This document shows positions 40,792 to 50,865 of a DNA stretch of 64,000 nucleotides, piece by piece. Both the position numbers and the translations under genes were made by a program. Position 1 is the first letter of the stretch; each line of letters starts with the position of its first letter. A model generated the notes under the pieces. The model did no database searches, was not told the DNA's origin, and worked only from the letters and a program-made list of their open reading frames with translations. Source of the DNA: Mya arenaria (taxonomy: Eukaryota; Mollusca; Bivalvia; Myida; Myidae); contig NC_069132.1 of the NCBI RefSeq assembly GCF_026914265.1, positions 39,255,152 through 39,319,151 on the forward strand, written 5' to 3'.

Positions 40792-43700
40792 GTATGATTT
40801 ACTCATTTAAACAAACGATCACTTATGCACCAGTCAATTGTAACCACGCCCCAAGATCCGAGAAATAGCGGGGACTTTGACGTTCGGTCCAGCTAAGCCA
40901 CCAAATGCCCCCGCACCCCAGGGACCCTAGGTAAGGCCCATTTCTTGCTATTTTGGGGGCGAAGACAAAATCACCGCATTCACCCGGTACTGCGAGGCCG
41001 CCTGGAAGGTAAAAACACGGCCCATTTCCCCGGCTATCCCTGGTATACCCACCGACCTGGAGGGGCCGTACGTGGTTACAATTGACTGGTGCATTACAGC
41101 AACTTACGTCAGTTGTTTAGGGGGACATAATTAATTACTTAATTTATTATTCAATTAAGAATAAAAGATTATTAAATTGGCACGTGTACATTTCTACTTG
41201 TCATGGTTTGACTAGAATTTAAGTCCAAGTCTGATCCAAATATGGGACAAATAACACATCCTACTCCCAATCCAGACATACCATATTTTACTGAAAACCC
41301 TCAACTTATTAGGGCGATCTAATTCAACGTCCGTCCTCCCTGTCACTTTTTGTAGACGCAATCCCAGTGACGGTGTACAAACCGGATGTCTGTGTTCACC
41401 AGGGGGCGCCTCCATTGCTCGTGTACTTCCACGGAGGCGGCAACGTAACGAAGAGCCGTGCCACACAGGAGACCACATGCAAGATGCTTGCAAAGTAATG
41501 AGTCAATCTCGAAACATAGTTTGGTTTTAAGCTGCACTCTCACACATTGAACGTTTTGACAACTTGTTTTTAGCTCTACTGGCCACAGGCCAGAAGAGCT
41601 TTTGCGATGGTAATGTGTACGTAGTATGTGCGTCCGTGCGTCTGTAAACAATGTCTGTAAACAATGTCTTGTTAACGCGATACAGTCTTCAGTTTTGATT
41701 GTATCTCGATGAAACTTGTACAGTATTTAGATATCAATTAGAGCTTGGTTCTTTTCGAACACCAGCCATATCCGCCTATGCATTCCGAGATTATGGGCCT
41801 TGAAAGTTTTAAATTAAAGAAATGCTATTTTTAGTTAACTTATTTTTAGCCATTCAGGTATGCATGAGTGAATTCTATTTTTAGCCAAGTTTACATGTAC
41901 ATGTAAATTCAAGTCGAGGACTAAGGTAGAGAATTTGCTTTTTGTACTGCAGTTGATTTTGTGAATTACTCTGCCTTGTTGAAAGCCCAAAGGCCGTTTT
42001 TTAGCTCTAAGTGTCTGTAGTTTGCACATTCATCTTAACAAAATCGGTTGTGAATGTTTGTTATGCACCTGGGGTCATTACTGGCCACGCCCAGGGTTCA
42101 CAGGTTTCGTAAATTTAAATTGGGAAAGGTTTGAATTTTTTTGTGTGTTTTTGCATCCATCTCAGCACAATTGCGTGTGAATGTTTGTTCAAATTGATCA
42201 ATGTTGTCCTCGGATGCCTTTGACTTTGACCTTTTGACCAACTTTTTTTTAAAATTTTTAAAACTACAGAAATTGTTACCATGAGTACTGTTTTGAAAGC
42301 ATTTTTTTGTCAGATGACTTTTACTTGGCACATATTAAAATAGTTCATACAACTAATCTCCTTACAATTCTTTCTGGGCTCAGATGTTGAACGTGCAACG
42401 TTTTCAGGTAATCCAAACACAAAATGTGAACTATATGTCTGTTGCCTTTTACCCATACATACATGCTCTGGATTAAAAATGACCACAAGAGCCATGCCAG
42501 TAGAGCATAGGCCCTTTGGGCCTCTTGTTATTTTTTTGTCTTGGAACGACTGCTGACAAAAAATGAGAATGCGAGTTTAATATTTAATTTAATTTTTTTT
42601 TTGATGTTTTATAAATTTTCTTAAATCGTAAGTATCGTTTTTAGCCATAAAACAATATTTTTTCGAACGGAAATATAAAAATTTGCGATCTGATATTTTT
42701 TCACTGGTGTCAATGCAATTTCGCATAAATTAGGTCGTTTCAATACAATCTTTTTAAAGTTGTAAAAACGTTCAACTGTGAGAGTGCAGACTAAAAATAT
42801 ATTGTTCAAAATAGTAGTTGTTAAGGTTTGTTTGTTTCCAAAAACTGATGAAGGAATATATTTGCGTGTAGTTATATGTGGTTGTGTGAAATGATATAAG
42901 GCGTGTATTTTTTCCCCAAAAACCCGACCGACCCCATTTTTGGTTTCGTTTTTTTTTTTTGCTGTAGTTTGCATTCTTTCGTTATTTCCTTAAAATGTGC
43001 ATTTTTGAGTGAACAAGTTAAAATTTGACGATTTTTTTATTTAAAATTTCTACAATAGTGATATACCCTAATCGGATTGGTAAAGCACCCCCCCCCCCCC
43101 TTAAAAAAAAAAAATGAAATATTAATAATGATAATAAAAAGAAAAGAAAAAAAAAATGTATTGTCTAACTAACGAGCCTTTTCATACGTAAGTCTAAACA
43201 AAGATTTTTTTCGAGGGCCTAATAGTGCAAATACAGGATACAAGTCCGCTCACAATCGTACCACCTCGGCCATCTCCGGCAATCTTCGCGATAGACCGAG
43301 GTGTTCTGATTGGTGCGCACATTTCTGAACGTGAGACATACGGAGATTGCCGGATGCATGTTAATTGTTCAAGTACGAATCGTTTAGCCGTTTTGGGATC
43401 GTTATCACAGTTTGTGTTTTGTTTATAGCGTTATCCAACCACACAACCATTGGTACATAAGTACACTATAGGTTGATGCTGGGATCAACAATACTTCCAG
43501 TTGATGCAAACTTTTACTCTTTTCAATTGACGTTTTAGACGAATTTAATACAAAAAACGTAAAATAATAGAACGCAAAATATATGAGCGTGAACGTTTTC
43601 AAAAGACGCACTTGAGGTTGAAATTTCATGGCGGTAAACGAAGAATTGGTGAAAATATCGGTTATTGTAGCTGGAACGCAAAAATATAACGGACGTCTCA

Positions 43701-46700
43701 AAATTGACGTCAGTGGTATACTTTGAGGACTCGTAGTTTCAAAAATGTTCCGAATATTGAGAACAGTCCCTAACTGGGCATATGCTCTTCTATTCGTATA
43801 CCAATTTTCAGACATTAACTCGAAAATTCGTTCATAGTCGCGTTCCACCGTAAAGGTTTGACTCATTTTACTTTGATGATTTTAAAACAAAAAAGCATAT
43901 TATTTGTTTTGTAGATAAAAACATATAAGCGTTATTTTGGCGCTTTTTTAAATTGGGAAATTTTGGCCATGTAACTATTAAAAATATAAAACATTTATAA
44001 AGGATATTTCTTTTTTGAATTGTACACAAGTTATAATATGATATTTTGTTTTGATCATTTAAGTCAAATAAGTTAAACATAAAAATGCATTAAAATTCAA
44101 AATAAAATATTTTCAACTATCAAGTGTAACTTATAATTATTGTTCCCCGTAAAATCTGTCTTTGTTTTGTAAAAAGTTAAAAAAATGATGTTCTTATGTT
44201 TCTTTGTGTATCATTAGGATGACTCCTTGTATCGTTGTGAATGTTGAGTACCGTCGATCGCCCGAGCACAAGTTTCCCGCCAGCAACGACGACGCCTCGT
44301 GCGTCACTCGCTGGGTGCACGAGAACAAAATTAAGATCGGTACGCATCTATGTCATAATTTATTTATCGATATTTAAGCTGCACTCTCACAGATTGATCG
44401 TTTTGACAGCCTAATATTGTTTTTTGTCTTGGAATGAGCCAATTTTTGCGTAAATGTTGAAAACCTTACTAAATGCCGCGTTTTTAGGCAGTTACCCTAT
44501 CAACTGAGGTTTGTTTAATTGTGAGTAATCGTATATGACTCTATTGAAGGAATTGACACCAAATTCAACAGATTCTGAGACAATAAAGAATAAAAGTCAA
44601 AACTATCAATCTGTGAGACTGCAGCTTTAAAGTTAAAAATCGGGGAAGGCGACGGAGACATTCCTGAATTCTTAGAATGTGCCATTACAAAGAAGATTTC
44701 CAGGTAGGCAGATATACAGTACAAGGTCTTAAAAAACACTCACTAATAGGAAATCTCCCCGGGTGGGGGGGGGGGGGGGCGGGAAATGTGCATACCGTCC
44801 CAACCAGGGCAAACCATTGACTCTAGCCCCCCTCCTGCCGACATTTTAAACCAAATAAATTTTGGTCTGAGGGTGGGGCGCCATTCGGAACTCCTCGGCC
44901 ATTTTTTCAAAAACAACCTCGGATGTATGCCGGTACATCTGTTGAAGTAGTCCGAATTTTCTTGAATAAAAGCATTAATTAAATGTTGTGTTTAAGAGTT
45001 GTATTCATTGCTCTCAGTTTAAATTGATTGCCAGTGAAGTGTATTATTGCAAACATAATTACGATTCCCAAGAGTTAAGTCATAAATTTTAACTACTAAA
45101 TAAGATTACTACGCGATCTATTTGCAGCGGACTTAAACGTACCACTTTTTAAGTATGTAAACCGTCCATATACATCCGAGGTTGTTTTTGAAAAAATGGC
45201 CGAGGAGCTCCGAATGGGTGGGGCGCAAGTCAAAAGGTTAAGCAACTAAGTTACGTCCCCTTTAACGTGAAATCCTGGATCCGCCCCTGATTAATAAGTG
45301 CAACCTTTCATACAAACACCTCATCGTAAGCTGAAAAGATGCGCTGAACTTTAATCATCAAGCGGTACAGCCATTCATTCTAAACATTTGTGGCATTTTT
45401 ATCCAGGAGGAAGTGTTTCCAGCCGTCTTGGAGTAGCTGGCGACAGTAATGGTGGGAGAATGGCGGCTGTCGTCTGCCATGATTGTCCATCGATCGTCCA
45501 CTTTGCTGTAAGGAACCAATAGCTGTTCTTTTCATGGCTAAAACCTTTGATTTTGTTCCAAAAAAACACACACATTTTCTCGCCTTCAAAGAAAGTAGTT
45601 GAGTTATTGTTATAGTCTTGTCACTTTTGTCTTCGGTGTTGTCGCCATAGACCTCGTGGAAAGACTTATGCGAATGTCAAAACTCGTTCAAAAGTTCGTT
45701 TCAGATGTTCACTTGCAATTTCACTAGCATTTCCTCTAAAATCGTTCAAGTTTACTTTTTTATTTCAAAATGGGATAAAAGGCGTAATAAAATACACCAT
45801 TTCGGAATTGAAATTATTAATAAAATTATGTTTGGGCAACACCAAAATACCCCTGGATTCACTTAAAACCAAACAAATGTCGGATCTCAGACAGGGGCGC
45901 AATTCAAAAGCTTACGCACCTAAGTTACGCCCCCTCCAACATCAAATCCTGGAGCTGCCCCTGAATTTTGTCCATGTGTTTCAAGTGACAATATGCGTAT
46001 GTGTGACAAAGCTTGTAACTATGTATTTAGTACTTTAGGAGTAGATTGGCCCTTGATCGACTGAAATAAAAAACAGACTAGCATCGTTAACCCATCGAAA
46101 CATCTTGTTAGTATTAAAAGTGCTCAGAAAAACAATGCAATTATTCAATCACTCATCTTACATGTTATGTATAGTTGAACATTCTGAATGTAAAATTTTC
46201 CAGGTTCTGGAAATTTTTCAATCATAAACTGTGGGGTTAATCACACTTTAGATCCTGGTTTATCCAAAAGTGAGCTACTTGACGGAGTTCCCATCGAGTA
46301 TCGAGTTTCAAGACGGACCACTTCTTCCAAGAAAGCGTTCGGAATGGTAACATGCTTTCATTTCTAGTTAACATTGTTGTTTTGTACAGAATGTACTATA
46401 TTTCTAACAAGAGGGCCATGATGGCCCTAAAATGCTCACCTAAGCAAAGGGCCACAACTCTGTGATAAAGCATTAATAAAAATGTTCCAATTTAAACATA
46501 TCTTTACTGATGACGATGCCTTGTTTTAAATTTGTAAAAGGTCATGCAATGGAGCTACCTGTAAAGTTTTATTGAATTTGGCCTGGTAGTTTCAGTGATT
46601 TTTTTAAAGCAAAACAGTAAGTCGGCCATTTTGTTGTTGTTGTATTTTTGTAGAGGGTCATGCAATAAAGATTCCTAAAGTTTCAGTGAATTTGACCTGG

Positions 46701-49547
46701 TAGTTTCAGACGAGATGTTTTTAAGCAATTGTTGACGGACGGACGGACTGACTGACGGACGGACGACGGACAAAGAGCGATAACAATAGCCCAACTTGAG
46801 CACTTCGTGCTCTGGTGAGCTAAAAATCGGACATACAATACTTATGATACCATCGTCGGATACACACGGCTAAACCATTGCTGAGTGAAAGGTAACGTAA
46901 TGGGTCAGCCGTTGGTATCCGACGACGGGTGTTTCATAAAATTGATTTTGCTGCAGGTTCTCCCAAATGACCCTTCGTGAAGATCAGAAGACGGACCCGC
47001 GGGCGTCTGTGGTTCTCAATTCCGACTTCTCCCGCCTTCCACCAACGCTCTTGGTCATCGCGGAGCTTGACCCGCTCAGGGACGGCGGATATGGTAAGTA
47101 TTTGTCAGGAGGTTACGGAACCATGGGCGACTGTGGTTTTCAATTATGACTTCCCCCGCCTTCCACCAAAGCTCCTGGTCATAGCGGAGCTTGACCCGCT
47201 CATGGACGATGGCTATGGTATGTAAGATGGCCAGCTGTCAGGAGGATACGGACCCGCGGGCGTATGAGAAAACGACTTCTCCCGTGTTCCTTCCTTCTGG
47301 TCATTGTCGGGCTTGACCTGCTCAGGGCGGCGGATATTGTAGGTAGGATGACCACTTGTAAGAAAGGCATGGGTGCCTGGGAGTATGAGATCCTTTAACC
47401 GGACTTTCTCATTGCAGAGCTTGCTCGCTCATGGACTGTTGAAACGGGCATTCAAGCGGCAGAGGGCAGGTGTCTATCCTTGCGTGCGTGAATCTGTCTT
47501 TTCCGTATTGACTAGCTAATACCTTGGTTATTCACTGACACATCATGACTAACTTTATTACCATAATAAAGTATCTTACTCTTTTAAGCTAAAGGCTCGG
47601 TCTTCATTGTTCCCTTGTGTTGACAAAATGCGAGTCAATATTCATATAATTGCGCGCAAGACACAGATCCGAATATCATAGGTCAAGGTCACACTGCATG
47701 GTCAAAAATACTTTCAAATTGATTGGCTTGATTGAGCGTGCATTGTCGGATTTTACATGGAGTATCACACATGATCATAAAAAAGAGACGGTTTGTAGCA
47801 TTCAATACCGTGTATGTCATAGGTAAAGGTTTCGTTAAGATGCTAATGGTTACATATGGAAAACAGTGTAATTCAATTCCTGGACATTTTTCATGGACGC
47901 GCCTTACAATGCTACTAACCAGATATGTGACCACTGACCAGTATAGAATTTCTTCCAGAGTATGAACGGAAGCTCCGTGATGCCGGCGTGCACGTGGAAT
48001 TGGAGCTGATTAAAGGCGTTCCGCACACTTTCTGGAGCCTGCCAGGTAATCATATTATAAACTACTTTTCTCAAATAAAGTTAGCATAGTGTACTCATCA
48101 ACATATTCATACAATCACGTTCACTATGTCATTTGGCAACGGAGAGACTGTCAAATTGTAACGCCCCCAAAGCAGATTTGAATAATAAAGTTTCGGCACT
48201 TCAAAGATATTCGTTTTCAACCTTGAGTATTCGTCTTTGGGGGCGTAATCTTAAAATATGATTTAATTGGTTGATGTAGCCGATGCGAAATACTTTGATT
48301 AGGTATGAGCTCGCATTTTTATTAGTAACTTCGTTCTGATGACAGTAATCTTTTTCCTTTGGCGTGAGAAGTCGATCGACACTTTATAGATGTTGCAATT
48401 CATTTGAAGTTGGCTTGAAAGACTGAAAGCCTCGATCATTCAATGCACTAAACACTTGAAATGCTAAGTGCATTTGAAGAAAGTAGGAAAGATATATCGG
48501 GATATAACATTCACAAAGTATGGTGAAACATCATAAACATATTCCAAATAAATATATGTAGTTTCCTCATGTCCCATCCCTTTTTCGAGATATCCAGTCA
48601 ACATAGGAAAACGTAGTCCCCTTTATCTGAGGTCAAGGTCGCAATTGTCATGACACCGCCTGTCAGTCAAACTGATGGCTGATTACCGCCAAGCCAATCA
48701 GATCGCGAATATCAAAGCAAATACCTGTACCCAAAAGCGCCGTCAGTTTCCTTGGATAAACGAAATATTTTTGACATTGATAATTTGAAAGCGATGGCAG
48801 GGGCGTATAATTCAAAAGTTTTGCCCACTAATTGGCAAGAATTTAAAGCTTGAAATCAGGAATAGCAATCGAAAGTTTCTAATTTATGTTTGTCGTAAGT
48901 TCACTGGATGTTGGTGTTCTGATTTAATAAAGGTTCTTCATTAAAGATACTCTTCAAAATGTGCATAAGGGGATGGGACAACCCTCCGATAACCACCCCA
49001 TATAACATATTAAGAATAAACGTATGAAATACTTTCATATGCCAACACCATTGCAGGAGTATAAGGGCGTACAGTTCAAAATGATTAAGTAACGCCCCTT
49101 GACGGTACGGATGGTCATGACGATAGTTAATAAACTTTTTACTAGTAAGTATTATAGTTGATTTAAAACTTAAGGCTGTAAATATCTTTTATGTTTTAGC
49201 GGAGTAACATAGTTGATTTAAAACTTAAGGCTGTATATATCTTTTATAATTCAGCGGAGTAACATATTTGTTTAAAACTTAAGGCTGTATATATCTTTTA
49301 TAATTCAGCGGAGTAACATAGTTGTTTAAAACTTAAGGCTGTATATATCTTTAATATTTCAGCGATGTAACATAGTTGTTTAAAACACAAGGCTGTATAT
49401 ATCTTTTATAATTCAGCGATGTAACATAGTTGTTTAAAACTTAAGGCTGTATATATCTTTTATATTTCAGTGGCTTTCAAAGAAAACTGTACCAGATCAT
49501 ATGAAATAGCTGCCAAGTTCATCCGGAAAGTTTCAACAAGCCCCTGA
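40515..49547 (+). CDS. alpha/beta hydrolase, HSL / arylacetamide-deacetylase type (8 exons)
   Basis: Serine ester hydrolase of the hormone-sensitive-lipase group (Abhydrolase_3 fold). All catalytic parts are visible: oxyanion motif FHGGGN in exon 2, VNVEYRRSPEHKFPA in exon 3, nucleophile motif GDSNGG in exon 4 (GDSAGG is usual), ILVYPK and GPLLPRKRSEW in exon 5, catalytic Asp in LVIAELDPLRD in exon 6 and His in GVPHTFW in exon 7. All seven junctions keep phase. From ATG 40566 the product is 327 aa; an upstream in-frame ATG at 40515 adds 17 mostly hydrophobic residues (MLLVLIWFNCIFA), which could be a signal anchor as in AADAC/NCEH1. Exact substrate (lipid ester or xenobiotic) cannot be told. 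Large introns carry MITEs; degenerate copies of exon 6 follow it, and intron 7 ends in an array of acceptor copies. Confidence 0.92.
40826..41093. mobile_element. Harbinger-type MITE (TGCACCAGTCAATTGTA family)
   Basis: TIRs TGCACCAGTCAATTGTAACC and its inverse, TTA on both sides (40823-40825, 41094-41096). In hydrolase intron 1; closest full copy to 16407-16659. Confidence 0.9.
41356..41494 (+). CDS. hydrolase exon 2 (oxyanion motif)
   Basis: Acceptor TTTTTGTAG, donor GTAATG. Encodes AIPVTVYKPD and PPLLVYFHGGGNVTKSRAT. Confidence 0.95.
41531..42790. mobile_element. TTAA foldback MITE interrupted by another element
   Basis: Left arm GCTGCACTCTCACACATTG, TTTTGACAACTTG at 41531-41571; right arm resumes at about 42530 (TTTTTTTGTCTTGGAACGA) and ends TGTGAGAGTGCAG. 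The filler 41572-42530 is the AGCTCTACTGGCC element. Confidence 0.8.
41572..42530. mobile_element. dispersed element (AGCTCTACTGGCC family), copy 2
   Basis: TAGCTCTACTGGCCACAGGC start, end GTAGAGCATAGGCCCTTTGG. Same family as 35855-36700. Confidence 0.8.
43423..43866 (-). other. 147-codon open frame, function unknown
   Basis: Antisense within hydrolase intron 2. Begins MSQTFTVERDYERIFELMSE with normal-looking composition, but the second half is low-complexity and Phe-rich. No family recognised; may be a mobile-element fragment or chance. Confidence 0.25.
44218..44339 (+). CDS. hydrolase exon 3
   Basis: Acceptor TATCATTAG, donor GTACGC. Encodes MTPCIVVNVEYRRSPEHKFP and DDASCVTRWVHENKIKI. Confidence 0.95.
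44378..44626. mobile_element. TTAA foldback MITE, short copy
   Basis: TTTAA then GCTGCACTCTCACAGATTG at left, AATCTGTGAGACTGCAGC then TTTAA at right. Confidence 0.8.
44882..45217. mobile_element. foldback element (TTCGGAACTCCTCGGCC arms)
   Basis: CATTCGGAACTCCTCGGCCA and CCTCGGATGTAT at left, inverse ATACATCCGAGG and GGCCGAGGAGCTCCGAATG at right. Arms of about 50 bp. Confidence 0.8.
45407..45507 (+). CDS. hydrolase exon 4 (nucleophile serine)
   Basis: Acceptor TTTATCCAG, donor GTAAGG. Encodes RLGVAGDSNGGRMAAVVCHD. Confidence 0.95.
46252..46346 (+). CDS. hydrolase exon 5
   Basis: Acceptor CACACTTTAG, donor GTAACA. Encodes ILVYPKVSYLTEFPSSIEFQ and DGPLLPRKRSEW. Confidence 0.93.
46408..46828. 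mobile_element. dispersed element (AGAGGGCCATGATGGCCC)
   Basis: Starts ACAAGAGGGCCATGATGGCC and ends with a GACGGACGGAC run, CACTTCGTGCTCTGGTGAGC. Style common in bivalve introns. In hydrolase intron 5. Confidence 0.75.
46957..47093 (+). CDS. hydrolase exon 6 (catalytic Asp)
   Basis: Acceptor TTGCTGCAG, donor GTAAGT. Encodes FSQMTLREDQKTDPRASVVL and LPPTLLVIAELDPLRDGGY. Confidence 0.95.
47104..47440 (+). pseudogene. three degenerate copies of hydrolase exon 6
   Basis: Copy 1 (47104-47219) keeps VVFNYDFPRLPPKLLVIAEL and DPLMDDGY and a donor GTATGT; copy 2 (47228-47340) has CTTCTGGTCATTGTCGGGCTTG and a donor-like GTAGGT; copy 3 (47350-47440) keeps only scraps. Copy 1's acceptor-like site gives a frame that stops, so it is probably not used. 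Confidence 0.85.
47959..48045 (+). CDS. hydrolase exon 7 (catalytic His)
   Basis: Acceptor TTCTTCCAG, donor GTAATC. Encodes YERKLRDAGVHVELELIKGV and PHTFWSLP. Confidence 0.95.
49150..49470 (+). repeat. tandem array of the intron 7 acceptor region
   Basis: Six units of about 55-60 bp (TTTAAAACTTAAGGCTGTAT then ATATCTTTTATAATTCAG); the last is the real acceptor of exon 8. The first five end in TTTTAG or TTCAG followed by CGGAGTAAC or CGATGTAAC. Confidence 0.92.
49471..49547 (+). CDS. hydrolase exon 8 (C-terminus)
   Basis: Acceptor TATATTTCAG. Encodes VAFKENCTRSYEIAAKFIRK and VSTSP, stop TGA at 49545-49547. Confidence 0.92.
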
Positions 49548-50632
49548 TCTTATTTGCTCGTCTGTATCTCTTAGAAAAGAAATCGATGTGTGTTCATGGT
49601 GTTGTCGTCGCCGGCATGCATGAACTTTAACCTTGGACATTACTCAAAATTAATTCCGTTATACTTTATGAATACCGTTGGACAATTGACTGACAAAACC
49701 TCGTTTTAATGGAAATGCATGAGGCAGGGGAGACAACTCTTCTTCCAATGAATTTACATGCATGTTACAATTAAATATTTTTAATAACATTAAAGCGTTA
49801 GTAGCCTCCATGGCCGAGTGATCTTGACTGCTGTATAAACAGAAAAAGATGGACTCGGCTCATTTCCAGTTTTCACAAGATTTTTTTTTCAACATGAAAG
49901 CAACTGTTTACTTGCGGAACCAATGAAACTCCCTTATTAATTATTCATGATTTCCTAGCCAAATCGCCCAGGTATCCGGGTCAGGCTAACTCAAAAACCG
50001 TCACAAATAATCAGTGATTTAATTTTGCATAGTTTCCTTATTACTTTTCATCTAAATGAATGTTACATAAACGAATCAGTACGAAATTGCATGAAAGATT
50101 TTCAAACGAAATTTTGTGCGTATGTTGCAAGAGACAATGCAAAGGAAGACCCATAACTCTGGCATTATGATTGTCGAGTCATGCCCCTTTTTCAACATAA
50201 AAAAACAGAAGAGCGTTGGCGTTAACTCTTTTTCAACATTTTTATGTTCCTGTGGGGGAAATGACTGCATTCAGTTGAATATTCATTTGACGAATATATT
50301 GTGCTCGTTTATCAATACAGAATATATGCATTTATTGATCCTGGTCTTATTGTGTTTCATTTTAATAAATATAGTTTAGTTAAACAATACTAACCGACTA
50401 TACTAATGATAATACCTTTGATTTCCATATCGGTAAACCTCGTTTCCGCAAAACACCCTACGCTCGGGTTGGGATGAACCTATCTTACACTCTCGGCAAT
50501 GGAAGATACTTATAATATATATCTTTAAATAGAAGACGTCTTTTAAAGGTTGTAAATGTTTTAAACATGTTTATTTGTAGACCAATACGTTTAAATATCA
50601 GGATTGTTTTAGCATGTACTTGATTAGATATA

Positions 50633-50798
50633 CAGTCGAACCCCGTTGGCTCGAACTCGTTTGGCTCGAATTACTCGTTGGCTCGAACTGGACCCATTTC
50701 TTTATACTGAAGGTAAAGATTCCCACTTGTCTCGAATTTTCTTGGGCTCGGGGTATGTTCACAGGTCCCTGGGAGTTCGAGCCAACGGGGTTTGACTG
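50633..50798. mobile_element. TA-flanked MITE (CAGTCGAACCCC family), copy B, intact
   Basis: TIRs CAGTCGAACCCCGTTGGCTC and inverse GAGCCAACGGGGTTTGACTG, TA on both sides (50631-50632, 50799-50800). 166 bp. Tc1/mariner-superfamily type target duplication. Confidence 0.9.
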
Positions 50799-50865
50799 TA
50801 ATTAAACTGACTCTTTATAATTCATATGAACAACTTCCGGCATATTGGAGAAACCGTGTTAGAGA

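Noticed and set aside
42621..42974. 117-codon minus-strand frame
   Set aside because: Lies over the arm of a foldback MITE.
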